Counted from the stretch's first letter, positions 30,546 to 42,594 are shown. The stretch is DNA of 64,000 nt from Cervus elaphus (GCF_910594005.1 NC_057824.1:25323314-25387313), one strand, 5' to 3'. The notes: generated by a model not told the origin, from the letters alone. Numbers and translations: made by a program.

Positions 30546-31670
30546 GGGGTCCATGAAGGTCCAGATGGGGGCAGTGGGCAAGAGAGAAGCTGTGCAATAG
30601 CGCCGTCATGATGGAGGTTGACCCAGACCCCAGGGGTGTTTTTGAAATAGCAGGCATCTCTGCTTTGGCCGGGCGTGTGTTAGTCTGTGTGGTGACAAGC
30701 AGGGTTAGCTAATACTGAGGAGTCACAGGCAAACGTGGTTCATGGGGATGGCAGAGGAGGGGCTCTTGGTGGTCAGTAATAATTATGACAATGATTAATG
30801 CTCATTAAATGCCAGAAACACAATCCATCACTTACCAGTTTCCTCTCACCCTCCCGATGGGTTGGTTGAATGATGAAGAGTACTTACATGATCTGCCCTC
30901 TTGGCAAATTTTTGAAGAGTGCTTTTCTGGATGAAGAAAGAAGTGCACTTTCCTTTAGTCTCTTTCTTTCTTCTTCCTTCCCTTCCTTCCTCCCCTTCTT
31001 CTACTATTTGATAGATTTTTTTCCCCCCGTACATTCAGAGCCTTTTTATGCCAGTTCTGACCGGTTGACAGACGCTGTGATGCTCCTGGCCTTCACTTGG
31101 CAGAGCAAGAGGCCAGAGTCTTGCCCTGGGGACTCACCAGCCCGGTGGGAGGACAGACACGTGGGGAGGTGCTGTTTCCAGGTGTGTTACTCTGGAAGGT
31201 CTCTCTCTCTGGAGACAGGCTGCAGGACTCGGGGCCGGGGCCGGGCTTGGCGGTGCCTGGGCAGAGGTGGGGGGGAGAGCTGAGCCGGAGGACCCCGGGT
31301 TTTACCCGCAGCGCAGCAGGACATCAGTGGGGGGCTCTGAAGCGGGAGCCATGTGACTCTCCCCGCTTGTTCTTGCAGAGCGCAGACTGTTGGGTTGCGT
31401 GCCTGCCTTTCCCCTTTCTGACGGCCCTTCCTTTCCTGAGTGGATCCTGAAGGTCCTCCGTCATACCTCGCAGTTGACTCTGCCATCCTCACTTTCTCAA
31501 GCGCTGACTGTCCCTAGTGGGCGCCCTGAGTGCGGGGCGCTGACACCCATAGTTCAGACAGACGTGCGAAGGGAGACGGTGGGAGAGGCTTGGGGTGGGA
31601 GGCCTGTCTGGAGCCTCCGTCCTGGGGTCGAGCCCCAGCTCCAGGAACTTCCCAGCTAGGTTTCTCTTTC
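30546..31670 (+). other. intron, mostly unassigned; pyrimidine tract
   Basis: A C/T-rich tract with CTTC repeats at 30955-31027 is the only clear structure. Confidence 0.4.
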
Positions 31671-31674
31671 ATAA

Positions 31675-31817
31675 CTATTTATTTATTTGGTTTCTCCGGG
31701 TCTTAGTTGTGACATACGAAGTCCCAGTTGGCGGCACGTTCCCCAACCAGGGATCAAACCTGGGCCACCCACCAGGGAGCATGGACTCTCAGCCTCTGGA
31801 CCACCAGGGAAGTCCCT
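31675..31817 (-). mobile_element. CHR-type SINE fragment, minus strand
   Basis: ATTTATTTGGTTTCTCCGGG, CCAACCAGGGATCAAACCTG and GGACCACCAGGGAAGTCCCT. Confidence 0.85.
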
Positions 31818-32256
31818 TAGTTTCTTTTCCTTTTTCCCCAGACTCTCTGGGCCCTGGTTCCTCACTGGCAAAATGAAGACACTGGCTTCTCAGGGTCGAT
31901 TGGAGAGTTAAATGCACTAACATCTGAAGGCAGAAAACCCAGGAGTTTTGAACCAGGCGTTGTGTGGGGTCAGAGCTTTCTCCCGCGTGGAGGCACTTCC
32001 ATAGGTGGTGGGCATTGCTCTTCTGGTTCTTCAGAGTCAGATCATTGCCCACGGAGGCCGAGAACCTGGCCTAGTATGGAGGACAGTGAGAGACTCAGCG
32101 AGACGTCCACTGTCCTCACTGTGCGCGGGTGTCAGGAGGTGGTGTCACCCCAGGCCCCGGGGAGGCCAGCTCTTCCCGAAATCTTTTCTGGGGATCCTCT
32201 TTGGGGATCAGCTCTGAGCCCATTCAGTAGCCCCAAGGGTCCACCCTCTAAATTGT
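31818..32256 (+). other. intron, mostly unassigned
   Basis: Weak MIR-like phrase at 31855-31920; otherwise nothing. Confidence 0.35.
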
Positions 32257-32476
32257 GTTGTTGTGGTTTAGTCCCTAAGTCATGTCCAACTGTTTTGTGA
32301 TCCCATGGACTGTAGCCCACCAACCAGGCTCCTCTGTCCATGGGATTTCCCAGGCAAGAATACTGGAGTGGGTTGTCATTTCCTCCTCCAAGGGATCTTC
32401 CCCACCCAGGGATGGAGCTGGCATCTCCTGCATTGGCAGGCGGGTTCTTTACCACTGAGACACCTGGGAAGCCCAC
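32257..32476 (-). mobile_element. Bov-tA SINE, minus strand
   Basis: GTGGTTTAGTCCCTAAGTCA, AAGAATACTGGAGTGGGTTG and CACTGAGACACCTGGGAAGC. Confidence 0.92.
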
Positions 32477-33051
32477 GCTCTCAACCTTAGTCAGAGCTAA
32501 GCCTGTAGGATTCTTGACTCTGGTCTCATGTTTCCATGCTGGTTCTTTCCAGATGATGCCTGCCAGGCTTCAGATACCAGATCCACCTGTAAGTTCGTAC
32601 GTATTTCTGGGGGCAGTTACAGATCTTCTTTCATGGAGGGCCTGGAAAAGATTAATGATGTGGATATCTCCCCATTTACTTTCCAACTGTGAACCAGGCT
32701 GTATCTATAATATCACTCAGTTTTTGCCACATTCCTGCAAAGTGGGGGTGTTGGCTTCATTTTGTAGTTGGAGAAGCGGAGGCTGTGGTGAAGGTCCCAA
32801 GTTGCGAGGACTTGGGGGAGCCTGGGTTCCTCTCCCACCGCTGTTCCTGGACACTTGCAGCTTCTGGAATGCTCTGCCCTCAAGCAAAGCATTCAGGTCT
32901 GTGGAAATGACCCCGTGGGAGAGGCTTCCCTCCCCTGGCTGCCCATCCGAGGGCCTGCTCCCTCACCTGCTTCTTTTACCACCCACCTTTTTGTCTGCCA
33001 GCTCCTCCAGTCCCAGTGCCTGAAACCCTGCCTCCTGTGTACTTGCTGCTC
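32477..33051 (+). other. intron, no element recognised
   Basis: Unassigned. Confidence 0.4.
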
Positions 33052-33066
33052 AAAGACACTTTAGTT

Positions 33067-33362
33067 AGGACTTCCCTGGTGGTATAGTGATGGGAATCTG
33101 CCTGCCAATGCAGGGGACAGGGGTTCGATCCCTGGGCGGGAAGATCCTACATGCCACGGAGCAGCTAAGCCCATGCGCCACGACTACTGAGCCTGCAGCT
33201 GCAACTGCTGAAGCCTGTACGCCTAGAGCCTGTGCCCCATGGCAGGAGAGCCCACCGCAACGAGACCCCACAGCCAGAGAGCAGCCCCTGCTCGCCCCAG
33301 CTAGAGAAAGCCCACACAGCAGTGAAGACCCAGCACAGCCGAAAACAAGCAAATAAATAATA
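33067..33362 (+). mobile_element. CHR-type SINE, full length, perfect target duplication
   Basis: AGGACTTCCCTGGTGGTATA through GGGGTTCGATCCCTGGGCGG to an AAATAAATAATAA tail. AAAGACACTTTAGTT occurs at 33052-33066 and 33363-33377: a perfect 15-bp target site duplication. Confidence 0.96.
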
Positions 33363-33634
33363 AAAGACACTTTAGTTGAAGGCATGAAGGAAGGAAAGCA
33401 CGAATGTGTATTCTCATTCTAACACATGAAAAGTTGCAAGGGCTTTGGTAGGAATGAAATGAAAGTGAGTTCCCCAAGCACAAGCATACATCTCTTCTCA
33501 TCACCTTTGCAGCCCTCACCTGGGCCTCGGGAAAAACCTGGAACTATGAAGCTGCCTGTGGAGTGAAGGAGTGCGTGACTGTTTGCCCCTTTTCCCCGCT
33601 CCATCAGGGAGGAGGCAGCTGGGGCAGAGGGAGC

Positions 33635-33770
33635 ACCAGGCTGGGAGTCGGGAGCACCTGGTTCTGATTCCGGGTCTGATAGCGGCAGGCCCTTGTGCCT
33701 CTCTGGGCCTCAGTTTCCCCAGCTCTAAAGTGGAGGAGCCCACCCTCAGGGACTCCTTGCACTTCTAAGC
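33635..33770 (+). repeat. MIR SINE
   Basis: CTGGTTCTGATTCCGGGTCT, CCTCTCTGGGCCTCAGTTTC and CCCAGCTCTAAAGTGGAGG. Confidence 0.65.
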
Positions 33771-34344
33771 CATCTGTTCCGGGAAAAGGGCCATGATCTT
33801 CACATCCCCCTTTGCAGCTGTTCCAGCGTTGGGTTGTCAAAGTCCGGATGATTCCAGCGTCAGACCTGGTCTCCTGGGCTGTCCTGATGGCAAGACAGGA
33901 GTGTGCGTTTTCCCCTCGTTGACTGTTTCCTTTGCAAATGTGTTGACTGTTGCATTGACTTTGAGTGACCTTTTGGCTGCGGGAGCTGGTATCCATGATC
34001 ACACTGGCTCTGATATTTGGCCCGCAACTTTCTCGACTCTGGGCCAGGTGTTGGTCGATGTGGGAAGTGTGACTGGGCCCAGGCTCCTGGAGACTGCTCT
34101 GAAACGACGCTGTCTTCCGGAATGTGTAAAGCAGCATCAGCATTCTTGATGAGAGGCAAAGGTCACCTTCAGGTTTTCATTCTGAGAGGCCAGCAGCCTT
34201 TCCATGGTCACTGCCAAATTTCCATCATCAGTCCTGCTAGTTCATACGTGTACATCCGTTGTCTCTGTGCATCCCTTATTTTTCTGGTAACCTGGTGTGG
34301 GTGGTGGTGGATGGACTGCTGTAAAGGCAGCCTTTCGGGGTGGA
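33771..34344 (+). other. intron, no element recognised
   Basis: Unassigned. Confidence 0.4.
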
Positions 34345-34510
34345 AGGAATGCTGGAGTCAGGCAGACCACAGTGCTGCTATTTGAGAGCTGTGTGACCTT
34401 GGGCAAATGCCTTGCCTTCTCTGCACTCGGCTTCCCAGTCCATGAAGTGGAAGTCATGTTCCCTGCTTGGAGGATTCTTCTCAGGTCTAGCCCAGAGCCT
34501 CGGCTATATT
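34345..34510 (+). repeat. MIR SINE
   Basis: GCTGGAGTCAGGCAGACCAC, GAGAGCTGTGTGACCTTGGG and CAAATGCCTTGCCTTCTCTG fit MIR well. Confidence 0.75.
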
Positions 34511-34814
34511 GTCTAGGAGCTTCTTGGAGGTCCATAGATTGTTTACGAGACCTCAGAAGCCTCTTGCAGTTGTGTGCAAAATGATGTTTGTGTATTTGTG
34601 CTCCTTTGTGGATTTTCCTGGAGAGAAGGTCCTTTGCTTTTATCACTCTCCTTCAAAGGATTGCAGACCTCAGAAAGAAGTAAGAGCACTTTGTGATAAT
34701 TGCACCTGGCGTCTGCCACAACCCTGATAATCTCGGTATCATTATTCTGCTTCCTGAAGATCCTTCCAGCCAGACCGACTGTATTCTTACCCACCTCCTT
34801 CCTCAGATTAGCAG

Positions 34815-34925
34815 CGGGGAGTTATTTAACCTGTCCGGGCCCCTGTGTTCTCCTCTGTATAAAATGATTCTCTGCTAATCGCACGCGCCTGACAGGGTCG
34901 TGAGGATTCTATGAATGAATCTGTG
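34815..34925 (+). repeat. MIR-like 3' portion
   Basis: TTATTTAACCTGTCCGGGCC, CTCCTCTGTATAAAATGATT and CAGGGTCGTGAGGATTCTAT. Confidence 0.55.
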
Positions 34926-35282
34926 AAAAATGCTCAAGATGGTTTATGTAAATTATACCTTGATAGGAAAAACGAAACATAACGTGACTAGGAAGACTGC
35001 CTGGCATGTTAAATGTGCACTGTGTCTGGCAGGCGCTGTTTTGTTGTTAACACCCTGAAGGGGTCCCTTGCAGGCTAGTCACCCTGAGGATAGTGTCTGG
35101 GCCTTCTTGTTGACCTGCGGGTGAGCAGACCTGATTTTCGGTTTTCCCGGCGCCGTCCTTCCTGCAGAGGCCCCTCGGGCTGTCTTCCCGTGGTGTCTAC
35201 TCCTCAGTCTCCCCTCTCCTCTAGAGGAGATGAACCCGTGTACTCTTTCTGTGAGGCCAGTGGCCTCAAGAATGGAAATGTG
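34926..35282 (+). other. intron, no element recognised
   Basis: Unassigned. Confidence 0.4.
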
Positions 35283-35562
35283 GGGCTTCCCTGGTGGTCC
35301 AGTGGTTAAGAATCCGCCTGGCAACGCAGGGGACGCGGGTTTGATCCCTGGTCCAGGAAGATCCCACGTGTCAGGGCGACGAAGCCCCACACTGCTGAAG
35401 CCCGTGCACCTTGAGCCTGTGCTCCGCAACAAGGGAGCCACCGCAAGGAGAAGCCGTGCCCACAACGGGGAGTAGCCCCTGCTCACTGCAGCTGGAGAAA
35501 GCTGGGGTGTAGCGGCAAAGACCCAGCACAGCCACAAAGAAATAAATCTTAAAAAAAGAGAG
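35283..35562 (+). mobile_element. CHR-type SINE, full length
   Basis: GGCTTCCCTGGTGGTCCAGT, GGTTTGATCCCTGGTCCAGG and GGCAAAGACCCAGCACAGCC with an A-rich tail. Confidence 0.93.
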
Positions 35563-35589
35563 AAGGAGTGGGTGTGTGATGAGATCGGA

Positions 35590-35800
35590 CAGTGGTTCTC
35601 AGCCGGGGGTGAGCTCAACCCCTGGGGTGCACTTGGCAATGACTGGGGACGATTTTGGTCATCACGGCTGGGATACGGATGCTGCTGGGATCTGGTGGGT
35701 GATCCCCAGGGATTGCTGCCAAATGCCCTGCGGCACATGGGCCAGGCCCCACGGTGACGTATCCAGCCCCAGAAGTCAGTGCCCGGGCTGAGAAACCCTG
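35590..35800 (+). mobile_element. MER5-type hAT transposon, both ends present
   Basis: 211 nt with terminal inverted repeats: CAGTGGTTCTCAGCC at the left, GGCTGAGAAACCCTG at the right. Internal phrases (CTTGGCAATGACTGGGGACG, ATTTTGGTCATCACGGCTGG) match the MER5 group of nonautonomous hAT-Charlie elements. Confidence 0.85.
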
Positions 35801-36099
35801 AACAGGCAGTGGGGCTGTTTTCCAGGAGCCATATTTTATTTTAGACCTTTTGTTGTTGTTGTTGTTTTTAAACCACCTGCCTCCTGCGTGATTCAGGGAG
35901 TGAAACAGGCTAAAAATGAACCTGAACGAAATGACAGATCCCGGAAAGTGTTTGTTCTTGCCTGTGCGCTGGGGGGCTGTTGAGTTCTCTCACCTCTGCG
36001 CTGAAGGCGATTTAGGGGGGCTGTAGGGTGCATCAGGACTAACACCTGTAAAAGTTACCAGAATAAGTGATCCTAGCCTGACAGTCACACCCAGCATGA

Positions 36100-36295
36100 G
36101 TAGCTCAGTCGACTTTTTTGCGACCCCATGGACTGTGGCCTGCCCGGCTCCTCTGTCCGTGAGATTTCCCAGGCAAGAACACTGGAGTGGGTTGCCATTT
36201 CCTCCTCCAGGGGATCTTCCCGACCCAGGGATGAAATCCTGAAATCCGAACCTCCTACACTGCAGGAGGGTTCTTTACCACTGAGCCACCAGGCG
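36100..36295 (-). mobile_element. Bov-tA SINE, minus strand
   Basis: GCGACCCCATGGACTGTGGC, AAGAACACTGGAGTGGGTTG and TTCTTTACCACTGAGCCACC. Confidence 0.9.
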
Positions 36296-37251
36296 CTGTC
36301 TTCCCAGAACATAATTGAAAATTCCTTCAGTTGATACTTATTGGCATTCATGTCAGCCTTACCTTCCTTCACTTCCTCTTTAGAAAATGAGTTTCTGCCC
36401 TCGAATTTCTTTGTTTGAATATATGATGGTTTGGGAAGTTGCAAGAAACCAGGCTCAGCCTGTCTCTCTGTCTGTTGTAGGAAGAGCAGCCCTGAGGCCA
36501 CCAGGGGGCGCTCTGGCCCTTTCTCTGCCCGCCTCTCCCCTGCTTTCCTTCTGGGGCTCGCTGCTGGCTCAATTTCCCATGTCCTGCGCTGGTGCCCTAT
36601 TTTAATGGTGCGGGGGTGGTGGGGGCAATGGTCTTTTCTAGAGGAAAACATCAGGCGCTCAGAGAACATCCTATTTGCCGTCAGCACAGTTGTGGCCGTA
36701 GGTAGCCAGTTGTGTTTCTGAAATGCAGTATACAGCTAATTAGAAAATATTTCTCTTTGTCATTATTTTTCATGAGGTATAATTGATTATCCAGGGATAT
36801 TATTCAGCACTTGAATCCCAATCATTGCCTTCTTTTTTCCTTTTTTGGGGTGCGGGTGGGGAGTGATAGATAGGTAGTGGGGGGAGTTAAGCCCAGATAA
36901 TCAACCTGATCACTTCCTTTTGATTTCTCCCCACTTCTGGTCTTGAGCCAGGGCAGAGGGGGCGAGAGAAACATCCTCGGTTGTCAGTAGGCCTGGCTGA
37001 GAGGGTCCTTTTTCCTCCTGGCTATTGTGGGAAGGGCTTCTCAGTACTAGCGAGGAGGTCTGGCTGGTTGCTTGGCAACGCGGTTCCAAACACTGGGCAG
37101 CTTGGAGAGCCCATAGTAAATGATTCGGAGGGAGGTGGCCAGGCCCCCGACTGCCTGGGTGAGGGCTTGACAGTGCCGTTTCAGGAGGAGGTGGTGGGCC
37201 AGCAGCCCACACGCTGGTTGTGCAACCACACGGAGTGAATCTAGTTGGTGT
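36296..37251 (+). other. intron, no repeat recognised; contains a CTCF-like site
   Basis: Nearly 1 kb without a nameable repeat. The motif at 36495 is the notable item. Confidence 0.45.
36495..36513 (+). promoter_or_regulatory. CTCF-like motif, near consensus
   Basis: AGGCCACCAGGGGGCGCTC agrees with the CTCF core consensus at 17 of 19 positions and contains a CpG in the methylation-sensitive part. It lies outside any repeat I can recognise. Confidence 0.7.
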
Positions 37252-37461
37252 GGGCCTGCCAAGTCGCTTCAGTCGTGTCCGACTCTTCCCGACCCCATGG
37301 ACCGTAGCCTGCCCATGGGGATTCTCCAGGCCAGGATACTGGGGTGGGTTGCCACGTCCTCCGCCAGGGGATCTTCCTGACCCAGCTATTGAACCCGCGT
37401 CTCTTACGTCTCCTGCATTGGCAGGCGGATTCCATATCACCAGTGCCACCTGGGAAGCCCA
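37252..37461 (-). mobile_element. Bov-tA SINE, minus strand, target duplication
   Basis: GCTTCAGTCGTGTCCGACTC through CTGCATTGGCAGGCGGATTC to CCACCTGGGAAGCCCA. AATCTAGTTGGTGT occurs at 37238-37251 and 37462-37475, a perfect 14-bp target site duplication. Confidence 0.95.
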
Positions 37462-37604
37462 AATCTAGTTGGTGTAGTTGACAGAAAGCCTGAAGTTGGA
37501 TAAGTTTCTTGCAAGGGGAAATTGCCCACTGAATTTTGTGTCGTGGACTTTCAGTGCCTGACTTGGTAATTGGAACATTCCAGATGGAATTTATTTCATT
37601 CATT

Positions 37605-37735
37605 TAAAAAGTTATTTATTTTTAAAAATCAGGACTATAGTTGTTTTACAATGTTGTATTGGTTTTTGCTGAACGATGATGTGAATCAGCTGTATGCATA
37701 CATATACTCCCTCCCTCTTGAGAGGATGGAATTAG
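37605..37735 (-). mobile_element. L1 3' UTR fragment, minus strand
   Basis: GTTTTACAATGTTGTATTGG, TTTTTGCTGAACGATGATGT and ACTCCCTCCCTCTTGAGAGG. Confidence 0.7.
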
Positions 37736-37769
37736 ACATATGTCTCCATTTTTTAATTCATCTGTTATT

Positions 37770-38095
37770 CAGCCCACAAAGACTTACTGGGCACCTGTCA
37801 CATGCCGGGCCCTGGGGAGTCCAGGTGACAGTGACCCTGCTCTGCCCTCAGAGGCCCCGTGCCTGAGGGTCACCGTTGTTCAGGTGCAGATTGTGAGAGA
37901 ACCAGCATCAGAGTCGCGTGGACCAGATGAATTAGTACAGACGAAGAGCTTAATGCCAGTGCGCTCAGGACCTAGTCGATGGGAGCTCCTGCTGCACAGA
38001 CACTGCCCACAGGGAGCTGAAAATCCAGGGGAAATCACAGTGGTCATAAAATACAGAAACAAAAAAAGTAAAATACTGAAACAGAGTGACTGCGT
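37770..38095. repeat. ancient interspersed repeat, unnamed
   Basis: CTTACTGGGCACCTGTCACA, TGCCGGGCCCTGGGGAGTCC and later ATACAGAAACAAAAAAAGTA fit an old eutherian repeat. Confidence 0.4.
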
Positions 38096-38706
38096 AGGGG
38101 GAAAGGAAGGCAGTTGGGTCCCCGCCGGGGATGATGGATTCTTTGTTACCTGTGTGTGACCTCCACGGTGACCTTCCCCCACCCTTACCCTGCAAGAGGT
38201 CCCCCCCTTCCCTGAAGCTGGGAATCCTAGTCCAGGTTTCAGATCAGTAGCACGGCTTCAGCCTCTTACCTGGAGCCACGGAGGCCTGGAACCACGCCTG
38301 GGGCGGGGTGATCGGAAGTCACACAGGCTTTGTTTCCTGGCTCCTCAGATGGTGAAGGGAGGAGATGAGAGTGGTAAGGGTGGGGGCTCGTGGGGCAGAG
38401 GGCGATGGAGGAGGAGAGGGTGCAGGGGTGGGGGTGAAGGGAGCCTGGACAAGGAGGGGAGGGCAAGGCCCAGAGGGGAGCAGCTGCGGCTGGACGCCCG
38501 GGCCCTTCCCACCCTCTGGGGAGATGGGGCTCCGCTGCTCAGGCCCTTGCCCCGTTCGCTCCCCCTCCACCGCGACCCCCGGGGGAGGGGCTCGTCCTGG
38601 GAGGCCTTTCGCGCGCAGCCTCGCCCCAGCCCCGGCCCCACCGGCTCCCCAGCCTTTCCAGGAGTCTCTCTTGCAGTGAGTGCTTCAGGAGGTGGCACGC
38701 CTTTGT
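38096..38706 (+). other. GC-rich intron patch
   Basis: G-rich at 38350-38470, then C-rich with a CpG cluster at 38500-38650. No gene or repeat recognised. Confidence 0.45.
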
Positions 38707-38905
38707 GGGACTTCCCTTGAAGCTCAGCTGGTAGAGAATCTGCCTGCAATGCGGGAGACCCAGATTCGATCCCTGGGTTGGGACGATCCCCTGGAGAAGG
38801 GAGAGGCTACCCACTCCAGTATTCTGGCCTGGAGAATTCCATGGACTATATAGTCCATGGGGTCGCAAAGAGTAGGACACGACTGAGTGACTTTCACTTT
38901 CACTG
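38707..38905 (+). mobile_element. Bov-tA SINE
   Basis: GGGACTTCCCTTGAAGCTCA, GCAATGCGGGAGACCCAGAT and AGTAGGACACGACTGAGTGA. Confidence 0.93.
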
Positions 38906-40059
38906 CCCTTGCAAAGCTACCTCCGCCAACTGCAGTTACGCAGGGGGCGGCTGTGAGCTCCCCTGGTCTCCGCGTTGTCTTGGTTCTTTTTTGAGCCACA
39001 CATGATGTTCTATTTTTTTCCTTTTGAGTTTTCTCCTTTCAGTAGAGGTCGGTTGATCCCCGCAAGGGTCACCCTTAATAACTCCGACTCCTCATTTGTC
39101 CACACATGTTGGAAGGAGGGAGCTCCCGGCCCCTAAGCCAGGATGACTTTGAACTTGAGCTTCCTCGTCATCTCTCTCTCTCTCTCAGCCCGGCCTGGTT
39201 GCAGCTTATGTAACGGCTTGGTGCGGTTCACAGCGGATCCGAAACAGGCTTCTTGCTCAGCCGATGAGGCACCAGTTGCACCCCTTTGAAGTGTCAGCTT
39301 TGCTGCCAGGAGAGCCGGGGCAGCTCGCTTGGTTGAGTTGCAGGGGGCCATTACGAGGGCGGGGGTCGCCTGTCCGGGCGTGGATGGAACCTGTCACCCT
39401 GGGCTGTGTGTGTCCTGAAAGGGGAGGGGTGGTGAGAACACCCCAGCTCCTACAGCCCTGGCCCTGCTATCTGCCAGGCCCACTCATTGCCCTCCCTGGA
39501 CCCCTTTTCCTTATTTCTATAAGGAGCTGATAACACCCATCTGTGAGGAGCCACTCGCTCAGCTTGGGGCCTGATCAGTGAACGCCTGTGTGTTGCTTGT
39601 GCCCAAAATCTTCCAACTCTTTCCTTCCTCCACCCCCCTTCCCCCCTCTCCTGGATCTTAAATATCAACTTAAAAAATTACTGTTAACATTTTTTGTTTT
39701 ATATATTAATACACTTCCATGGGGTAAAAAACCTCAACAGGTAACTCCTGGGCACAGTGAAGTTTCCCTTCCTGTCTCATCTCAGCCCCAGCTCCCCCTG
39801 CAGGGTTCTGAGCTTTGCATTTCAACATCTGGGAGCCCACAGTCGTCAGGCCCAATTGGGGGTCAGAAGGACAAAGCTGGCGCTCGCCTGTGACCGTCCT
39901 TGAGCGCTTCGCAGCGATGCCACCGCATCTCCACGGCTCTGAGCTGCTCCGGGTCTTCACATGCGCGGTCAGGTTCATGTGCTGACACCAGCCGTGCCGG
40001 CCCGGCTGCCTGGGGTGTGCTCCCCCCACCCCCCTGTTTGGCTTGCGTAGCACTTCTTC
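38906..40059 (+). other. intron, no element recognised
   Basis: Includes a short TC run at 39172-39188 and a C/T tract at 39608-39655. Confidence 0.4.
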
Positions 40060-40272
40060 ATCCTTTAAGACCCTGATGCTGGGAAAGACTGAGGGCCAGA
40101 GGAGAAGGGGATGACAGAGGATGAGATGGTTGGATGGCATCACCGACTCAGTGGACATGAATTTGAGTAAACTGTGGGAGTGGGTGATGGACAGGGAGGC
40201 CTGGCATGCTGCAGTCCATGGGGTCGCAAAGAGTCCGACACGACTGAGCCACTGAACTGAACTGAACTAGAT
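40060..40272 (+). mobile_element. BovB 3' end
   Basis: GACCCTGATGCTGGGAAAGA, GGATGGCATCACCGACTCAG and the CACTGAACTGAACTGAACTA terminus. A short GA run follows. Confidence 0.92.
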
Positions 40273-41079
40273 GTCACCTCTTCTGGACAGAGAGAGAGAG
40301 ATGCAGATCAAAATGGTAGCTTGTTATTAATCAAGCTGACTGTGAAACAGAGCTTTAAGCCTGTGGGCAGGTGGACCTGTATAAGCACCATCTGAGTTTG
40401 CTTGCCAGGTGCAAAGGCCCACGGCGGCTGCTCCTGAGTGTTCACTGTGGTGGGTGGGCCGTGGCTGTGCCCCCGAGAGAGGGAGACCCCGTGGACGCTG
40501 AGCTGGGCTGGCCCAGTTCCCCTTCCTGGGCTCTGGAGTGGGACCAGTCACCTCTGTCCTGGGAGCAGAGACTGAGGGGTGGAGAGATGGGGTGTGGGGG
40601 GCAGGGGGGCCCTTGTTCCAGGTGGAAATGGACAGTCAGGGACTTGGTGGTTCCCCTCCAAGCTCCTTGCTTGGGAAGAGACATTGAGATGTCAGGCTGT
40701 TTTTAGGTGTATGATCGAAGGTCAGTGACTTTTCTAAGGCTGTTTTCTCTTCTGCAAAACGGGGTCACTAACCCATCCCCCCCCAGATCTGCTGGGAATG
40801 TTTGATGAGATAAAGCAGGTAAGGACAGGAGCCTGAGTCTGCGGGGTGAGCGACTCCGGCACAATGGCCCATGAGGCGTCCGTGTAGCAGATAGTTTCTG
40901 AGGACCTCCCACGTGCCGGGCACCATGTGGACTCTAGGGCAGGAGCCTCAGCCTCCACGCAGTTTCCTTTGAGTTAGGTTACTCCCTGTCCTGTGTGCTG
41001 GCGGGTGTTACCAGCATCCCTGGCCTCTTCCCACTCGATGCCAGCACCTCTGCTCCAGCTGTGACACCCGTGTTCCCTG
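40273..41079 (+). other. intron; possible MIR at 40700-40790
   Basis: A weak MIR-like stretch (GTCAGTGACTTTTCTAAGGC, TGTTTTCTCTTCTGCAAAAC); the rest is unassigned. Confidence 0.4.
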
Positions 41080-41500
41080 GGGGGGTGTCACTGTGCCAGC
41101 AGGAAGCATGGAGCTTACGGCCAGAGGGGGAGCACGGAGACTGCAAACGTATCAGGTGAGGGTCTGTCTGGAGCAAGATGGAACTGAACAAGAGCACAGA
41201 GAGTGGCCAGAGGGGCTGCTGGGTCCTGCCGTCTGCCCGGGTCCATCTGATAAGGGGACTTGTGAGTCGAGGCCCAGATGGAGTGAGGAAGGGTGTTCCC
41301 AGCAGAGGGACAGCCCGTGCAAAGGCCCTGGGGTAGGAGGGTGCTGGGCGTGGCTTAAGCAGAATAAGTCTTGGATGGTAGGTGGTGAGGGTAGGGCAGG
41401 TGGGAGGCTTTCGCTTTTACTCTGAATGACAGGGGGGACCATCAGAGACTTTAGCGCAGGGGAGGGACTCCATCTGATCTGTGTCCACTGGGTGGAGAGT
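41080..41500. repeat. ancient interspersed repeat, unnamed
   Basis: CCCGTGCAAAGGCCCTGGGG and TCGCTTTTACTCTGAATGAC are phrases of an old placental repeat. Confidence 0.45.
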
Positions 41501-42594
41501 TGATCAGGGGAGGGGCTGGAGGGTCAGGGAGACGGCAGGGGCAGCGGCTGGTCCAGGCAGGAGATGCTGGCCATGTGGAGGCAGGTTTAGGACTCTCCTT
41601 GTAAGAAGATGACCTCAGATGGTGAGTTCAGTACACGTCCATGATTGAAGAGCCCGGCCCACCTCTCCACCCCAGCCCCGCTCCTCCCGGGATTAAGAGA
41701 ATCTCTCCATCTTTTAACTACTATTTCTGCCGCTCCACACTCTTCTTGAACCACTGTTTCTTGAGTGAGCACTTTGTAGCTTTCTGTCACTTCCTGCTAG
41801 GATGGGGAGGCGTGGTGTGTCCTGATTTGAGCCCTTTCTGGGCTGAAGGCGGCAACTTCTTCTGTTCTCCTTGCTCAAGGCTCTGCTGTTTGTGTTTTTT
41901 TCCTCATCTAATTGAGACATCCTAAGGTGGCTTTCCCCCCGGTTTTGTCTTTCAGGATCTTTGGTTTCTCTCTCAATGTGTTCCTCCCTCTAATGAACAG
42001 TTGACCCCTAATTAATTTTAATCATTTTATACTGGCAACTTGAGTTAGTCACAGCTGTCCCTTGATGTCTTTTTAATGCATCCTTGTTTTTCCATTTATC
42101 ATCGCTCCATGGTGTTCTTGTAATCATTAATTTATTCATTCATTCCTAGAGGCCTAACTGTGCGATTAGGGCCCTTCTACCATTTACTGGTAAAAAGATG
42201 AAATATACTTGAGAAAAATAACTTCCCCTCATTTCCGTCTCCTAGAATTGAAAACCCTCGTCTTGAGAGCCAGGCTCTCCCCGCAGAGGAGGCAGCCCCG
42301 AATCAGAACTGGTCTCCTTGAAACTGTGGCTGCCCCTTGGTCCTGGACCATCTGACCGTTAGATGCTTTGTTTGAAAATCAAGCTGTTGCTTCATGCTTG
42401 TGGGCATTTAGGTGACAGGAGAGTCTTCTCATTGGACCCCAGACACGAACGTCACCCTCCCCTGAGATTGCGAGGCCAGCGCTTTTGGGAATGTTCTTGC
42501 CACCCGAGTTGCCTGGCCAAGTGGCTTCACCCGTGGTCACTGCGGGATTAGCTCTGGGTTTGGCATCATTTTCACGCACTGTATTCACGACCGT
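41501..42594 (+). other. intron, no element recognised
   Basis: Unassigned; AT-rich after 41990. Confidence 0.4.
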
